Shown here in pieces: positions 52,263 through 63,334 of a stretch of DNA of 64,000 nucleotides. The DNA comes from Doris montereyensis (taxonomy: Eukaryota; Mollusca; Gastropoda; Nudibranchia; Dorididae), in contig JAXRKP010000554.1 in the NCBI GenBank assembly GCA_037039925.1, positions 118,501-182,500 of the forward strand, given 5' to 3'. The translations under genes and the position numbers were made by a program. The notes under the pieces are model-generated. The model was not told where the DNA came from, ran no database searches, and saw only the letters and a list, made by a program, of their open reading frames with translations. Numbering within the stretch: the first letter of the stretch is position 1; every line of letters starts with the position of its first letter.

Positions 52263-55200
52263 TGAAATTGTTTTTTTTTGTTACACGATTTCTCCTCTAT
52301 TTTAAATTTCCTACTGACTAAACAGCTGTAGTTTTATGATTTTTTAGGATAGTTAGTCGTCGGCTCACAGATGGAAGCAAAAAAAATACTTAGAATGTTA
52401 TATTTATCTTACAGTTAATCTCAAGATCTCATCATGACCAATAATTGCAAATCCGGATTTATTGCTTTTTGGCTACATCATTTCTCCTATATTTTAAATT
52501 TCCACTTACTAACAAGGTCTAGAGTTCTCATTTTTCTGTTATAGTTAGTCCGCAGCTCACAGACAAATGTAAATGAAAAAGATTTAGAATGTTGCTTTTC
52601 ATCTTACAGTTAATCTCAACGTCACATCATTAACAATAATTAAATTTCTTGGATTTGTTGCTTTTGGTCACATCATTTCTCGTATATTTTAAATTTCCCA
52701 CTTACTAACAGGGTCTAGAGTTCTGATTTTTCTTTTCATAGTTAGTCCGCAGCTCACAGATAAAAGATAAGGAAAAGATTTAGAATGTTGTTTTTTATCT
52801 TACAGTTTATATCAACGTCATTTCAACCAATAATTAAAATTGTTCAATTTGTCCGTTTTTCTCTACATCATTTCTCTTATCTTTAAATTTGCCAATCACT
52901 AAAAGGTCTAGAGTTCTGATTTTTCTAAGATAATCTTCAGCTCACAAATCACGGTAAACAATTAAATTTAAAATGCTGTTTTTCATCTTACAGTTAATCT
53001 GAACGTCATATCATGACCAATAATTAGAATGGTTGAATTCGTTCCTTTTTGGCTACATCTATTCTCCTATATTTTAAATTTCCCACTCCACTTACTAACC
53101 AATCTAATTAAAATTGTTGAATTTGTCTCTTTTGGCGACATCATTTTGACTATATTTTACATTTCCGACTTACTAAAAATGTTTAGAGTTCTTTTTTTTT
53201 CTGTTATAGTTAGTTTTCAGCTCACAGATGAAGGTAAAATAAAAAGATTTAGAATGTTGTTTTCGATCTTACAGTTAACCTCAACGTCACATCATGACCA
53301 ATAATTAACATTCTTGAATTTGTTGTTTTTTGTGCTATATCATTTCTCCTATATTTCAAATTTTCCACTTACTGACAAGGTGTAGTGTCCTCATTTTTCT
53401 GTTATAGTTAGTCCTCAGTTCACAGATCAAGGTAAAATAAAAAGATTTAGAATGTAGTTTTTCATCTTACAGTTGATCTCAACGTCATATCATGACAAAT
53501 AATTAAAATCGTTGAATTTGTTGCCTTTTTTGCTACATCATTTCTCATATATTTTAAATTTCTCACTTACTGAAATGGCCTAGACTTCTGATGTTTCTTT
53601 TACAGTTATTCCTCAGTTCACAGATAAAGGTAAAAAAAAAAAAAGATTTCAAATACTGCTTTTGGTCTTACAGTTAATCTCAACGTCATATCATGACCAA
53701 TATTTAAAATTGTTGAATTTATTGCTTTTTGGCTACATCATTTCTCCTATATTATAAATTTCCTACTGACTACAAGGGTCTACTGTTCTGATTTTTCTAG
53801 GACAGTTAGTCCTCGGCTCACAGATTAAGATGAAATAAAAAAAATTAAAATGCTAGTTTTCATCTTTACCGTTAATCTCAACGTTTTATCATTACCAATA
53901 ATTAAAATTGTTGAATTTATTGATTTTTGGATACACCATTTATCCTATATCATAAATTTCCTACTGACTAAAAAGCTTTAGTTTTCATCTTACAGTAAAT
54001 CTCAACGTCACATCATGACCAATAATTAAAATTCCGGAATTTTGCTGCATCATTTCTCCTATATTTTAAATTTCCCACTTAGTAACAAGGTCTAGAGTTC
54101 TTTTTTCTGTTATAGTTAGTCCTCAGCTCACAAATGAAGGTAAAAAGAAAGATTTAGAATGTTGCTTTTCATCTTACAGTTAATCTCAACCTCATATCAT
54201 GACCAATAATTAAAATGGTTCAATTTGTTGCTTTTTGGCTACATCATTTCTCTATATTTTAAATTTCCCACTGACAAAAAAAAGGTTTACAGTTCTCATT
54301 TTTCTGGATAGTTAGACCTCGCTCACAGATGAAGGTAAAATCAAAAGATTTAGAACGTTGTTTTTCATCTTACAGTTAATCTCAACGTCATATCAAGACC
54401 AATAATTAAAATTGTTGAATTTGTTACTTTTTGGCTACATCATTTCTCCTATATTTTAAATTTGCCACTCACTAAAAAGGTCTAGAGTTCTTTTTTTCTT
54501 TTATAGTTAGTCCTCAGCTCACAGATGAAGGTAAAAAGATAAGATTTCAAATGTTGCTTTTCATCTTACAGTTAATTCAACGTCATATTACGACAAATAA
54601 TTAAAATGGTTGAATTTGTTGCTTTTTTGGCTACATTTTTTCTCTTATATTTTGAAATTTCCACTGACTAAAAAGGTCTAGATTTCTTATTTTTCTGTTA
54701 TAGTTAGTCCTCAGCTCACATGAAGGTAAAAAAAAAGATTTAAATGTTGCTTTTCATCTTACTATTAATCTCAACGTCATATTACGACTAATAATTAAAA
54801 TGGTTGAATTTGTTGCTTTTTGGCTACATCATTTCTGCTATATTTTCCAATTTCCACTCACTTTTAAATTTCCTATAGTTACCTCAGCTCAACAAGGTCT
54901 AGAGTTCTGATTTTTTTCTTAGAGTTAATCTCAACTCATAGATGAAGGTTAAAACGACTACATCATTTCGCCTATATTTTACATTTCCTACTGACTAAAA
55001 AGGTCTAGAGTTCTGATTTTTCTAAGATAGTTAGTCCTCAGCTCACAGATGAACGTAAAAGAGAATGATTCAGAATATTATTTTTCATCTTAATGTTAAT
55101 CTCAACCTCATATCATGACCAAAAATTTAAATGGTTGAATTGATTGCTTTTTGGCTACATCATTTCTCCTATATTGTAAATTTCCTACTCACTAAAAAGG

Positions 55201-56690
55201 TCTACATGTTCTGATTTTTCTAGGACAGTTAGTCTTCCGCTCACAGATGAAAGTAAAAAAAAATATTTAGAATATTGTTTTCATCTTACAGTTAATCTCA
55301 ACGTTACCTCCTGACCAATAATTAAAACTCCAGAATTTGTTGGCTTTTGGCTAAAACATTTCTCCTATATTTTAAATTTGGCACTTACTAACACGCTGTA
55401 GAGTTCTGATTTTTCTGTTATAGTTAGTCCTCAGCTCACAGATAAAGGTAAAACAAAAGTATTTAGAATGTTACTTTTCATCTTACACGTTTATCTCAAC
55501 GTCATATCATGAACAATTTTTTGGCTAAATCATTTCGCCTATATTTTACATTTCCACTTACTGAAAAGGTCTAGAGTTCATTTTTTTCTGTTATAGTTAG
55601 TTCTCAGCTCACAGATCAAGGAAAATAAAAAAGATTTAGAATATTGCTATTCATCTTACAGTTAATCCCAACGTCATATCATGACCAATAATTAAAATGG
55701 TTTAATTTGTTGCTTTTGGCTACATCATTTCACCTATATATTACATTTCCTACTGACTAAACAGGTCAACTGTTCTATTTTTCTAGGATTGTTAGTCACA
55801 TGTTCACAGATGATTTAGAATATTGTTTTTCCTCTTACAGTTAATCTCAACTCATATCATGACCAATATTTTAAAATTGGTGAATTTGTTTCTTTTTGGC
55901 TACGTCATTTCTTGTATATTTTAAATTTCCTACTTACCAAAAATGTTTACAGTTCTGATTTTTCTAGGATAGTTAGACCTAACCTTACAGATGAAAGTAA
56001 AATCAAAAGATTTAGAAAGTTGTTTTTCATCTACAGTTAATCTGAACGTCATATCGTGACCAATAATTAAAATTGTTGAATTTCTTGCTTTTTGGGTCAA
56101 TCATTTCTTCTATATTTTAAATTTCACAATTACTAAAAAGGTCTAGAGTTCTTATTTTTCTGTTATAGTTAGACCTTAGCTCACAGATGAAAGTAAAAAA
56201 AGATTTAAAATGTTATTTTTCATCTTACAGTTAATCTGAATGTCACATCATGACCAATAATTAAAATTGACGAATTTGTTTCTTTTGGCTACATCATTTC
56301 TCCTATATTTTAAATTTGTCACTGACTAAAAAGGTCTAGAGCTGTTTTTTTCTGTTATAGTTAGTCCTCAACTCATAGATTTAAAATGTTGTTTTCATCT
56401 TACAGTTAATCTCAAACTCACATCATAAACAATAATTAAAATGGTTGAATTTTGGCTTTTTTGACTGTTTCATTTCTCCTATATTTTGAATTTTCCACTT
56501 ACTAAAAAGGTCTAGCGTTCTTATTTTTCTGTTATAGTTAGTCCTGAACTCACAGATGAAGGTATAAGAAAAATATTTCGAATGTTTTTTTTTCGTCTTG
56601 CAGTTAAACTCAACGGCATATCATGAAGAATAATTAAAAGGGTTGAATTTGTTGCTTTTTACTACATCCTTTCTCCTATATTTTGAAAAA
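52262..56690 (-). repeat. Inverted ~198-bp satellite, diverged
   Basis: About 23 reverse-complement monomers: TTGAATTTGTTGCTTTTTGG, CTACATCATTTCTCCTATAT, AGTTAGTCCTCAGCTCACAG, CATCTTACAGTTAATCTCAA, CGTCATATCATGACCAATAA. They are diverged from each other with several partial units (near 53080-53110, 54840-54960, 55510). Some carry TCTAGGACAGTTAGTCCTCGGCTCAC-type sequence, the complement of the left-edge GTCCTAGA form, while keeping the core AACGTCAT form. No higher-order period and no gene is visible. Confidence 0.92.
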
Positions 56691-57165
56691 CTCTAACCCT
56701 ACCCCTAATCCTAACCATAACATTAACTCTAACACTTAACCCTAACCCTAACCCTAACACTAAAACAAAACCCTTAGAACCCTAACCCTAACCCTATCCC
56801 TAACTCAACCTAACCAACCAAACCCTTAATTAACCCAACCTAACCCTAACACTAACCTTAACCCTACACCTAATTCCTAACCGAACACTAACCCTCCCCA
56901 ACCCTAACCATAACCCTAACTCTAACCCTTACCCTAACCCTAACCCTAACCCTAACCTAACCTTTAACCGTAACTCTAACCCTAAACTCCTAACTTTCCC
57001 TAACTCTAACCCGAAATCTCAACCCTAATCCTAACCCTAATTAAAATCCTAACGCTAACACTAACCCTTGCCCTAACCCTAACCCTAATCCCAACCCCAA
57101 ACCCTAACCCTAACCCTAAACCTAACCCCAACCCTAACCCTAACCTAACCCTCACCCTAACCCTC
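56691..57165. repeat. Telomere-type block 1 (CCCTAA)
   Basis: Degenerate CCCTAA hexamers on the + strand (TTAGGG on -), with variants CTCTAA, CACTAA, CCTTAA and ACCTAA and irregular spacing. It starts directly after the satellite sequence CTCCTATATTTTGAAAAA and ends at ACCCTCAGACAAATGCTAGTCC. The degeneracy shows old interstitial repeats, not a functional chromosome end. Confidence 0.93.
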
Positions 57166-57519
57166 AGACAAATGCTAGTCCTCAGCTCACAGATGAAGGT
57201 AAAAAAACGATTTAGAATGTTTTTTTCATCTCACAGTTTATGTCAACGTCATATCATGACCAATAATCAAAATTGTTGTATTTGTGGCTTTTTGTCTACA
57301 TCATGTCTCCTATATTTTAATTTCCACTTACTACAAAGGTCTAGAGTTCTGATTTTTCTGTTATAGTTAGTCCTCAACTCAATGATTAAAGTAAAAGAAA
57401 AAAATTAGAATGTTGATTTTTTGTCTTACAGTTAATCTCAACGTGATATCATGACCAATAATTAAAATGGTTGAATTTGTTGCTTTTTGGCTACATTCTT
57501 TCTCCTATATTTTAAATAA
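57166..57519 (-). repeat. Satellite spacer between telomere blocks 1 and 2
   Basis: Just under two inverted monomers, from GCTAGTCCTCAGCTCACAG to CTCCTATATTTTAAATAA. It has a distinctive TCACAGTTTATGTCAACGTC and TTGTGGCTTTTTGTCTACAT, which recur in the spacer at 61063-61413, showing the two are copies. Confidence 0.9.
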
Positions 57520-58676
57520 CTCTAACCCTAACCCTAATCGTAACCATAACCCTAAGTCCTAACCCTAACCCTAACCCTAACCCTAACCCTAACCCTAACC
57601 CTATCCTAAAACTAACCCTAACCCTAACTCTACCCCTAACCCTAACCAATAAACCTAAACCCTAAACCTAAACCTAACCTAACCCTAACCCTAGGCCTAA
57701 CCCTAACTTAACCCTAACTTAACTAAACCCTAACTCTAACCCTACCCTAAACCTCTAACTCTAACCCTAATCCTAACCTGAACCCTAACCCTAACCCCAA
57801 CCCTAACCATAACCAACTCTAACCCATAACCCTAACCCTAACCTTAACCTTAACATTAACCCTGACCTAAACCTCAACCTAACCCTAACCCTAACCCTAA
57901 CCCTAACCAACCCTAACCTTAACCTAACCCTAACCCTAACACTAACCCCAACCCTAACCTTAACCCTAACCCTAACCCTAACCCTAATCTTAAACCTAAC
58001 CATAACCCTAACCCTTCTTTAACCCTAACCTAACTTTACCTTAACCCTAACCCTAACCCTAACCCTAACCTAACCCTAACCCTAACCCTAACCCTAACCT
58101 AACCCACAACCCTAACCCTAACCCTAACCCTAACCCTTACCTTAACCCTAACCCTAACCCTAACCCTAACCCTAACCCTAACCCTAACCCTAACCTTAAC
58201 TTTAACCCTAACCCTAACCCTAACCCTAACCCTAACCTTAACCTAACCTAACCCTAACCCTAACCTCAAACCCTAACCATAACCCTAACTCTAACCTCTT
58301 ACCCTAACGCTAACCATAAGCCTAACCTTAAACCTAACCTTAACCCTAAACCCTAAACCTAACCCTAACATCTAACCCTAACCTCAAACATATAACCCTA
58401 ATCCTAACCCTAACCCTAAACCTAACCCTAACCCTAATCCTAACGCTAACCCCAACCATTACTCTAACGCTAACCCTAACCCTAACCCTAATTTTTCTAA
58501 CCCTAACCCTAACCCTAACCCAAAACCCTAACCCTAACCCTAACCCTAAACCTAACCCTAACGCTAACCTCATTCATCCCAACCCTAATCCTAACCCTAA
58601 CCCTAACCCTAATCCGAACCCCATCCCTAGCCCTAACTCTAACCCTTCCTTGAACCTAACCCTAACCCTAACCCTC
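57520..58676. repeat. Telomere-type block 2 (CCCTAA), longest
   Basis: About 1.16 kb of CCCTAA-type hexamers on the + strand. Runs are most regular near 58035-58200, with variants (CTCTAA, CCTTAA, CCCCAA, ACCTAA) throughout. It begins after CTATATTTTAAATAA and ends at ACCCTCAAGCTAGTCCTCAG. Long open frames on the minus strand reading VRVRVR or LGLGLG are translations of the hexamer, not genes. Confidence 0.95.
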
Positions 58677-60560
58677 AAGCTAGTCCTCAGCTCACAGATG
58701 AAGGTAAAAGAAAAGATTTAGAATTTTGCTTTTCATCTTACAGTTAAGATCAATCTCATATCATGACCAATAATTAAAATTGTTGAATTTGGTTTTTTTT
58801 GACTACATCATTTCTCCTATATTTTAAATGTCCTACTGACTAAAAAACCCTATAGTTCTGATTTTTTCTAGGATAGTAAGTCCTCAGCTCACAGATGAAG
58901 GTGAAAAAAAAATTTAGAATGTTGTTTTTCATTTTACAGTTATCTCAACGTCCCATATCACTACCAATAATTAAAATGGTTGAATTTGTTGCTTTTTGGC
59001 TACATCATTTCTCTTATATTTTGAATTTTCCCACTTACTAAAAAGGTCTAGAGTCATGATTTTTCTGTTATAGTTGTCCTCCTTTTACAAGATGAAGGTA
59101 AAAAAAAAGATTTATTTAGAATGTTATTTTTCATGTTTATCTCAACGTCATATCATGACCAATTTTTGGCTACATCATTTCGCTTATATTTTACATTTCC
59201 ACTTACTGAAAAGGTCTAGTGTTCATTTTTTTTTGTTATGATTAGTTCTCACTCACAGATGAAGGAAAAATAAAAAGATTAAGAATATTGCTATCCATCT
59301 TGCAGTTAATCCCAACGTCATATCATGACCAATGATTAAAATGTTTAATTTGTTGCTTTTTGGCTACATCATTTCTCCTATATTTTACATTTCCTACTGA
59401 CTAAAAAGGTCAGCAGTTCTTTTTTTTCTAGGATAGTTAGTCCTCAGTTCACATATGAGGGGCACAAAAAAAGATTTTGAATATTGTTTTTCCTCTTACA
59501 GTTAATCTCAACGTCATATCATGACCAATATTTAAAATTGTTGAATTTGTTGCTTTTTGGCTACATCATTTTCGTCTATTTTAAATTTCCTACTTACTAA
59601 AAAGGTTTATAGTTCTGATGTTTCTAGGATAGTTAGACCTCATCTTACACATGAATGTAAAATCAAAAGATTTAGAATGTTGTTTTTCATCTTACAGTTA
59701 ATCTCAAAGTCATATTATAAGCAATAATTAAAATTGTTGAATTTCTTGCTTTTTGGGTCAATCATTTCTTCTATATTTTACATTTCCCAATTACTAACGA
59801 GGTCTAGAGTTCTGATCTTTCTGTTATAGTTAGTCCTTAGCTCAGATATGAAGATTTAAAATGTCATTTTTCATCTTACAGTTAATCTGATTGTCACATC
59901 ATGACCAATAATTAAAATTGACGAATTTGTTTCTTTTTGGCTACATCCTTTCTCCTATATTTTAAATTTGTCACTTACTAAAAAAGGTGTAGAGCTCTTT
60001 TTTTCTGTTATAGTTAGTCCTCAACTCATAGATGAAGGTAAAAGAAAAAGATTTAGAATGTTGCTTTTCGTCTTACAATAAATCTCAAAGTCATATCATG
60101 ACCAATAATAAAATGGTTGAATTTGTTGTTTTTTTGGTTACATCATTTCTCCTATATTTTAAATTTCCAACTCATTAGAAAGGTCTACAGGTCTGATTTT
60201 TCAAGGACATTATTCATCAGCTCACAGATAAAGGTAAAACAAAAAAAAGATTTAAAATGTTGTTTTTAACTTACAGTTAATCTCAACATCACATCATGAC
60301 CAATATTTAAAATGGTTGAATTTTTTACTTTTTGACTGTTTCTTTCTCCTATATTTTGAATTTTCCACTTACTAAAAGGTCTAGCGTTCTGATTTTTCTG
60401 TTATAGTTAGTCCTGAACTCACAGATGAAGGTATATGAAAAATATTTCGAATGTTTTTTTTTAATCTTGCAGTTAAACTCAACGTCATATCATGAAGAAT
60501 AATTAAAACGGTTGAATTTGTTGCTTTTTGGTTACATGATTTCTCCTATATTTTGAATAA
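58677..60560 (-). repeat. Inverted satellite between telomere blocks 2 and 3
   Basis: About 10 inverted monomers. Several match 55500-56690 in order, for example the TTTTTTGGCTA-ATCATTTCGC partial unit at 55515 and 59163, TTTTTGGGTCAATCATTTCTT at about 56090 and 59752, and AAATTGACGAATTTG at about 56262 and 59916. This is part of the ~3.9-kb segmental duplication. No gene. Confidence 0.9.
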
Positions 60561-61062
60561 CTCTAACCCTACCCCTAATCCTAACCATAACATTAACTCT
60601 AACACTAACCCTAACCCTAACCCTAACACTAACCCTAACCCTAAACCTAACCCTAACCCTAAACCTAACCCTATCCCTAACTCTAACCCTAACTCTAACC
60701 CTAACCCTTACCGTAACCCTAACCCTAACCCTAACACTAACCTTAACCCTACACCTAATTCCTAACCGAACACTAACCCTAACCCCAACCCTAACCATAA
60801 CCCTAACTCTAACCCTTACCTAACCCTAACCCTAACCCTAACCAACTAACCTTAACCTAACTCTAACCCTAAACTCTAACCCTAACCCTATCCTAACTCT
60901 AACCCGAAACCTCACCTAATCCTAACCCTAACCCTAACCCTAACCCTAATCTAACGCTTTTAACCCTACCCTAACCCTAACCTAATCCTAATCCCAACCC
61001 TAACCCTAACCCTAAACCTAACCCCAACTTTAACCCTAACCCTAACCTTAACCCTAACCCTC
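60561..61062. repeat. Telomere-type block 3 (copy of block 1)
   Basis: CCCTAA-type hexamers beginning with the same irregular series as block 1 (CTCTAACCCTACCCCTAATC, then CATAACATTAACTCTAACAC). The block ends with the same CCCTCAGACAAATGCTAGTC as block 1. Shared irregularities show duplication of the whole block, not independent telomere addition. Confidence 0.93.
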
Positions 61063-61413
61063 AGACAAATGCTAGTCCTCAGCTCACAGATGAAGGTAAA
61101 AAAACGATTTAGAATGTTTTTTTTATCTCACAGTTTATGTCAACGTCATATCATGACCAATAATTAAAATTGTTGTATTTGTGATTTTTGTCTACATCAT
61201 GTCTCCTATATATTGAATTTCACTTACTAAAAGGTCTAGAGTTCTGATTTTTTTGTTATAGTTAGTCCTTAACTCAATGATTAAAGTAAAAGAAAAAAAT
61301 TAGAATGTTGATTTTTGTCTTACAGTTAATCTCAACGTGATATCATGACCAATAATTAAAATGGTTGAATTTGTTGCTTTTTGGCTACATTCTTTCTCCT
61401 ATATTTTAAATAA
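61063..61413 (-). repeat. Satellite spacer between telomere blocks 3 and 4
   Basis: Copy of the spacer at 57166-57519, sharing CAGACAAATGCTAGTC, TCTCACAGTTTATGTCAACG and the AACTCAATGATTAAAGTAAA variant. Confidence 0.9.
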
Positions 61414-62092
61414 CTCTAACCTAACCCTAATCGTAACCATAACCCTAAGTCTAACCCAACCCTAACCCTAACCCTAACCCTAACCCTAACCCTAACCCTA
61501 TCCCAAAACTAACCCTAACCCTAACTCTACCCCTTTAACCCTAACCATAAACCTAATCCCTAAACCTAAACCTAACCCTAACCCTAACCTAACCTAGGCC
61601 TAAACCCTAACCCTAACCCTAACCTTACCCCAACCCTAACCCTAACCCTACCCTTAAACCCTAACTCTAACCCTAATCCTAACCCGAACCCTAACCCTAA
61701 CCCCAACCCTAACCATAACCGTAACTCTAACCCTTACCCTAACCCTAACCTTAACCTTAACATTAACCTGAATCCCTAAACCCTCAACCTAACCCCTAAC
61801 CCTAACCCTAACCCTAACCCTAACCCTAAACCTAATCCTAATCCTAACCCTAACCCTTAACACTAACCCAAACCCTAACCTTAACCCTAACCCCAACCCT
61901 AACCCTAACCAAACCTAACCCTAATGCTAACCCTAACCCTTAACCCTTAACCCTAACCCTAACTTTACCCTAACCCTAACCCTAACCCTAATCCTTAACC
62001 CTAACTCCTTAACCGTAACCCTAACCCCAATTCTAACCCTAACCCTAACCCTTAACCCTAACCTATAACTATCCTAACCCTAAGCCTAACCT
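61414..62092. repeat. Telomere-type block 4 (shortened copy of block 2)
   Basis: Starts like block 2 (CTCTAACC, then CCTAATCGTAACCATAACCC) and shares CAAAACTAACCCTAACC and AACCTAGGCCTAA-like irregularities near 61600. It is about 480 bp shorter. It ends at CTAACCTCTTCTTCAGCTCAC, a worn form of the usual exit junction. Confidence 0.92.
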
Positions 62093-62262
62093 CTTCTTCA
62101 GCTCACAGATTTTTCTAACAAGATCAATCTATATCATGACCTTTAAGTACTAACCTAACCCTAAAACATTTAACTGGTTAATTAAAATGGTTGAATTTGT
62201 TGCATAATTTGAAATTGCTAACTCTTTTGGCTAATTTTACATTTCCACTTACTTTTATCATT
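62093..62262 (-). repeat. Mixed satellite and telomere fragments
   Basis: Short pieces of inverted satellite (CAGCTCACAGAT, ATATCATGACC, TTAAAATGGTTGAATTTGTT, TTACATTTCCACTTACTTTT) broken up by CTAACC strings near 62150. The order of satellite landmarks is kept but segments are missing. Confidence 0.75.
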
Positions 62263-62510
62263 TAACCCTAACCCTAACCCTACCCTAACCCTAACCCTTT
62301 AACTCCTAAACCTTTCCTAACTTACCCTAACCCTAAAAATGTCTATCCCTAACCTAACCCGTTAACCCTAATCCTAACCCTAACCCTAACCCTAACCTAA
62401 CCCTAACCCCAACCCTAATAACCCTAAACCTAACCCATCCTAACCTTAACCCTAACAGCCTAACCCTAACCCTAGCCCTACCTCTAAACCTAACCCAACC
62501 TAACTTATCC
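62263..62510. repeat. Telomere-type block 5 (CCCTAA)
   Basis: About 250 bp of irregular CCCTAA-type repeats on the + strand, entered from TTACTTTTATCATTTAACCC and followed by ATTATAAATGCTAGTCC. The entry junction lies later in the monomer than for blocks 1-4. Confidence 0.88.
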
Positions 62511-62728
62511 CAAATTATAAATGCTAGTCCTAACAGATGAAGGTAAAAAAAGATTTAGACTAATTTTAAAATTAAAATGGTTAAATTTGTTGCCTAGAAT
62601 TAGAATTTTGAATTTGTTACTTTCATCTTACAGTTAATTCTAAACAGTCACATCATGACCAATAATTTAAAAAAGCATTGAATTTTGTTACTTTTTGGCT
62701 ACATTCTTATCTCCTATAATTTGAATAA
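62511..62728 (-). repeat. Satellite spacer between telomere blocks 5 and 6
   Basis: About one inverted monomer plus fragments, from GCTAGTCCTAACAGATGAAGG to CTCCTATAATTTGAATAA. TTGAATTTTGTTACTTTTTG and ACATCATGACCAATAATT are recognisable. It is damaged but keeps the same exit and entry phases as the other spacers. Confidence 0.85.
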
Positions 62729-63334
62729 CTCCCTAACCCTAATCCTAACCCTAACCTAAACGTCACATAACCCTTTAAACTTAAAAATCCTAACCTTACC
62801 CCTAATCCTAACCATAACCCTAAAACCCTAACCCTAAACCTAACCCTAACCGTAACCCTAACCCTAACCCTAACCCTAACCCTAACTGTAACCCTACCTA
62901 ACCTTAACCCTACCCCTAAACCTAATCCTAACCCAAACCGTAACCCTAACCCTAACCCTAACCCTAACCATAACCCTAACCTCAACCCTAAACCTTAACC
63001 CTAACTCTTATCCTAACCCTTACACTAAACCTAAACTAATCCTAACCCTAACCTAAGTTTAACCTAATCCCTACCCTAACGCTAACCCTAACCCTAACCC
63101 TAATTCTAACCCCAACCCTGAGCCAAACCTAACCCTAATCTAATCCTAACCCTAACCCTAACCCTAACCCTAACCTTAACCCTAACGCTAACCCGAACCC
63201 TAACCCTAACCCTAACCCTAACCCTAATCCTAACCCTAAGCATAACCTAAACCCTAACCCTAGCCCTAACCCTAACCCTAACCCTAACCCTAACCCTAAC
63301 CCTAACCCTAACCTAACCCTAACCCTAATCCTAA
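62729..63334. repeat. Telomere-type block 6 (CCCTAA)
   Basis: About 600 bp of CCCTAA hexamers with variants. The most regular run is about 63260-63310. It starts after TTTGAATAACTC and ends at CCTAATGCTAGTTCTCAC. A single-phase minus-strand open frame of LGLGLG repeats crosses it and is not a gene. Confidence 0.94.

Noticed and set aside
56691..63334. A functional chromosome end
   Set aside because: The hexamers are degenerate, interrupted by satellite and followed by further satellite to the window end; they are interstitial.
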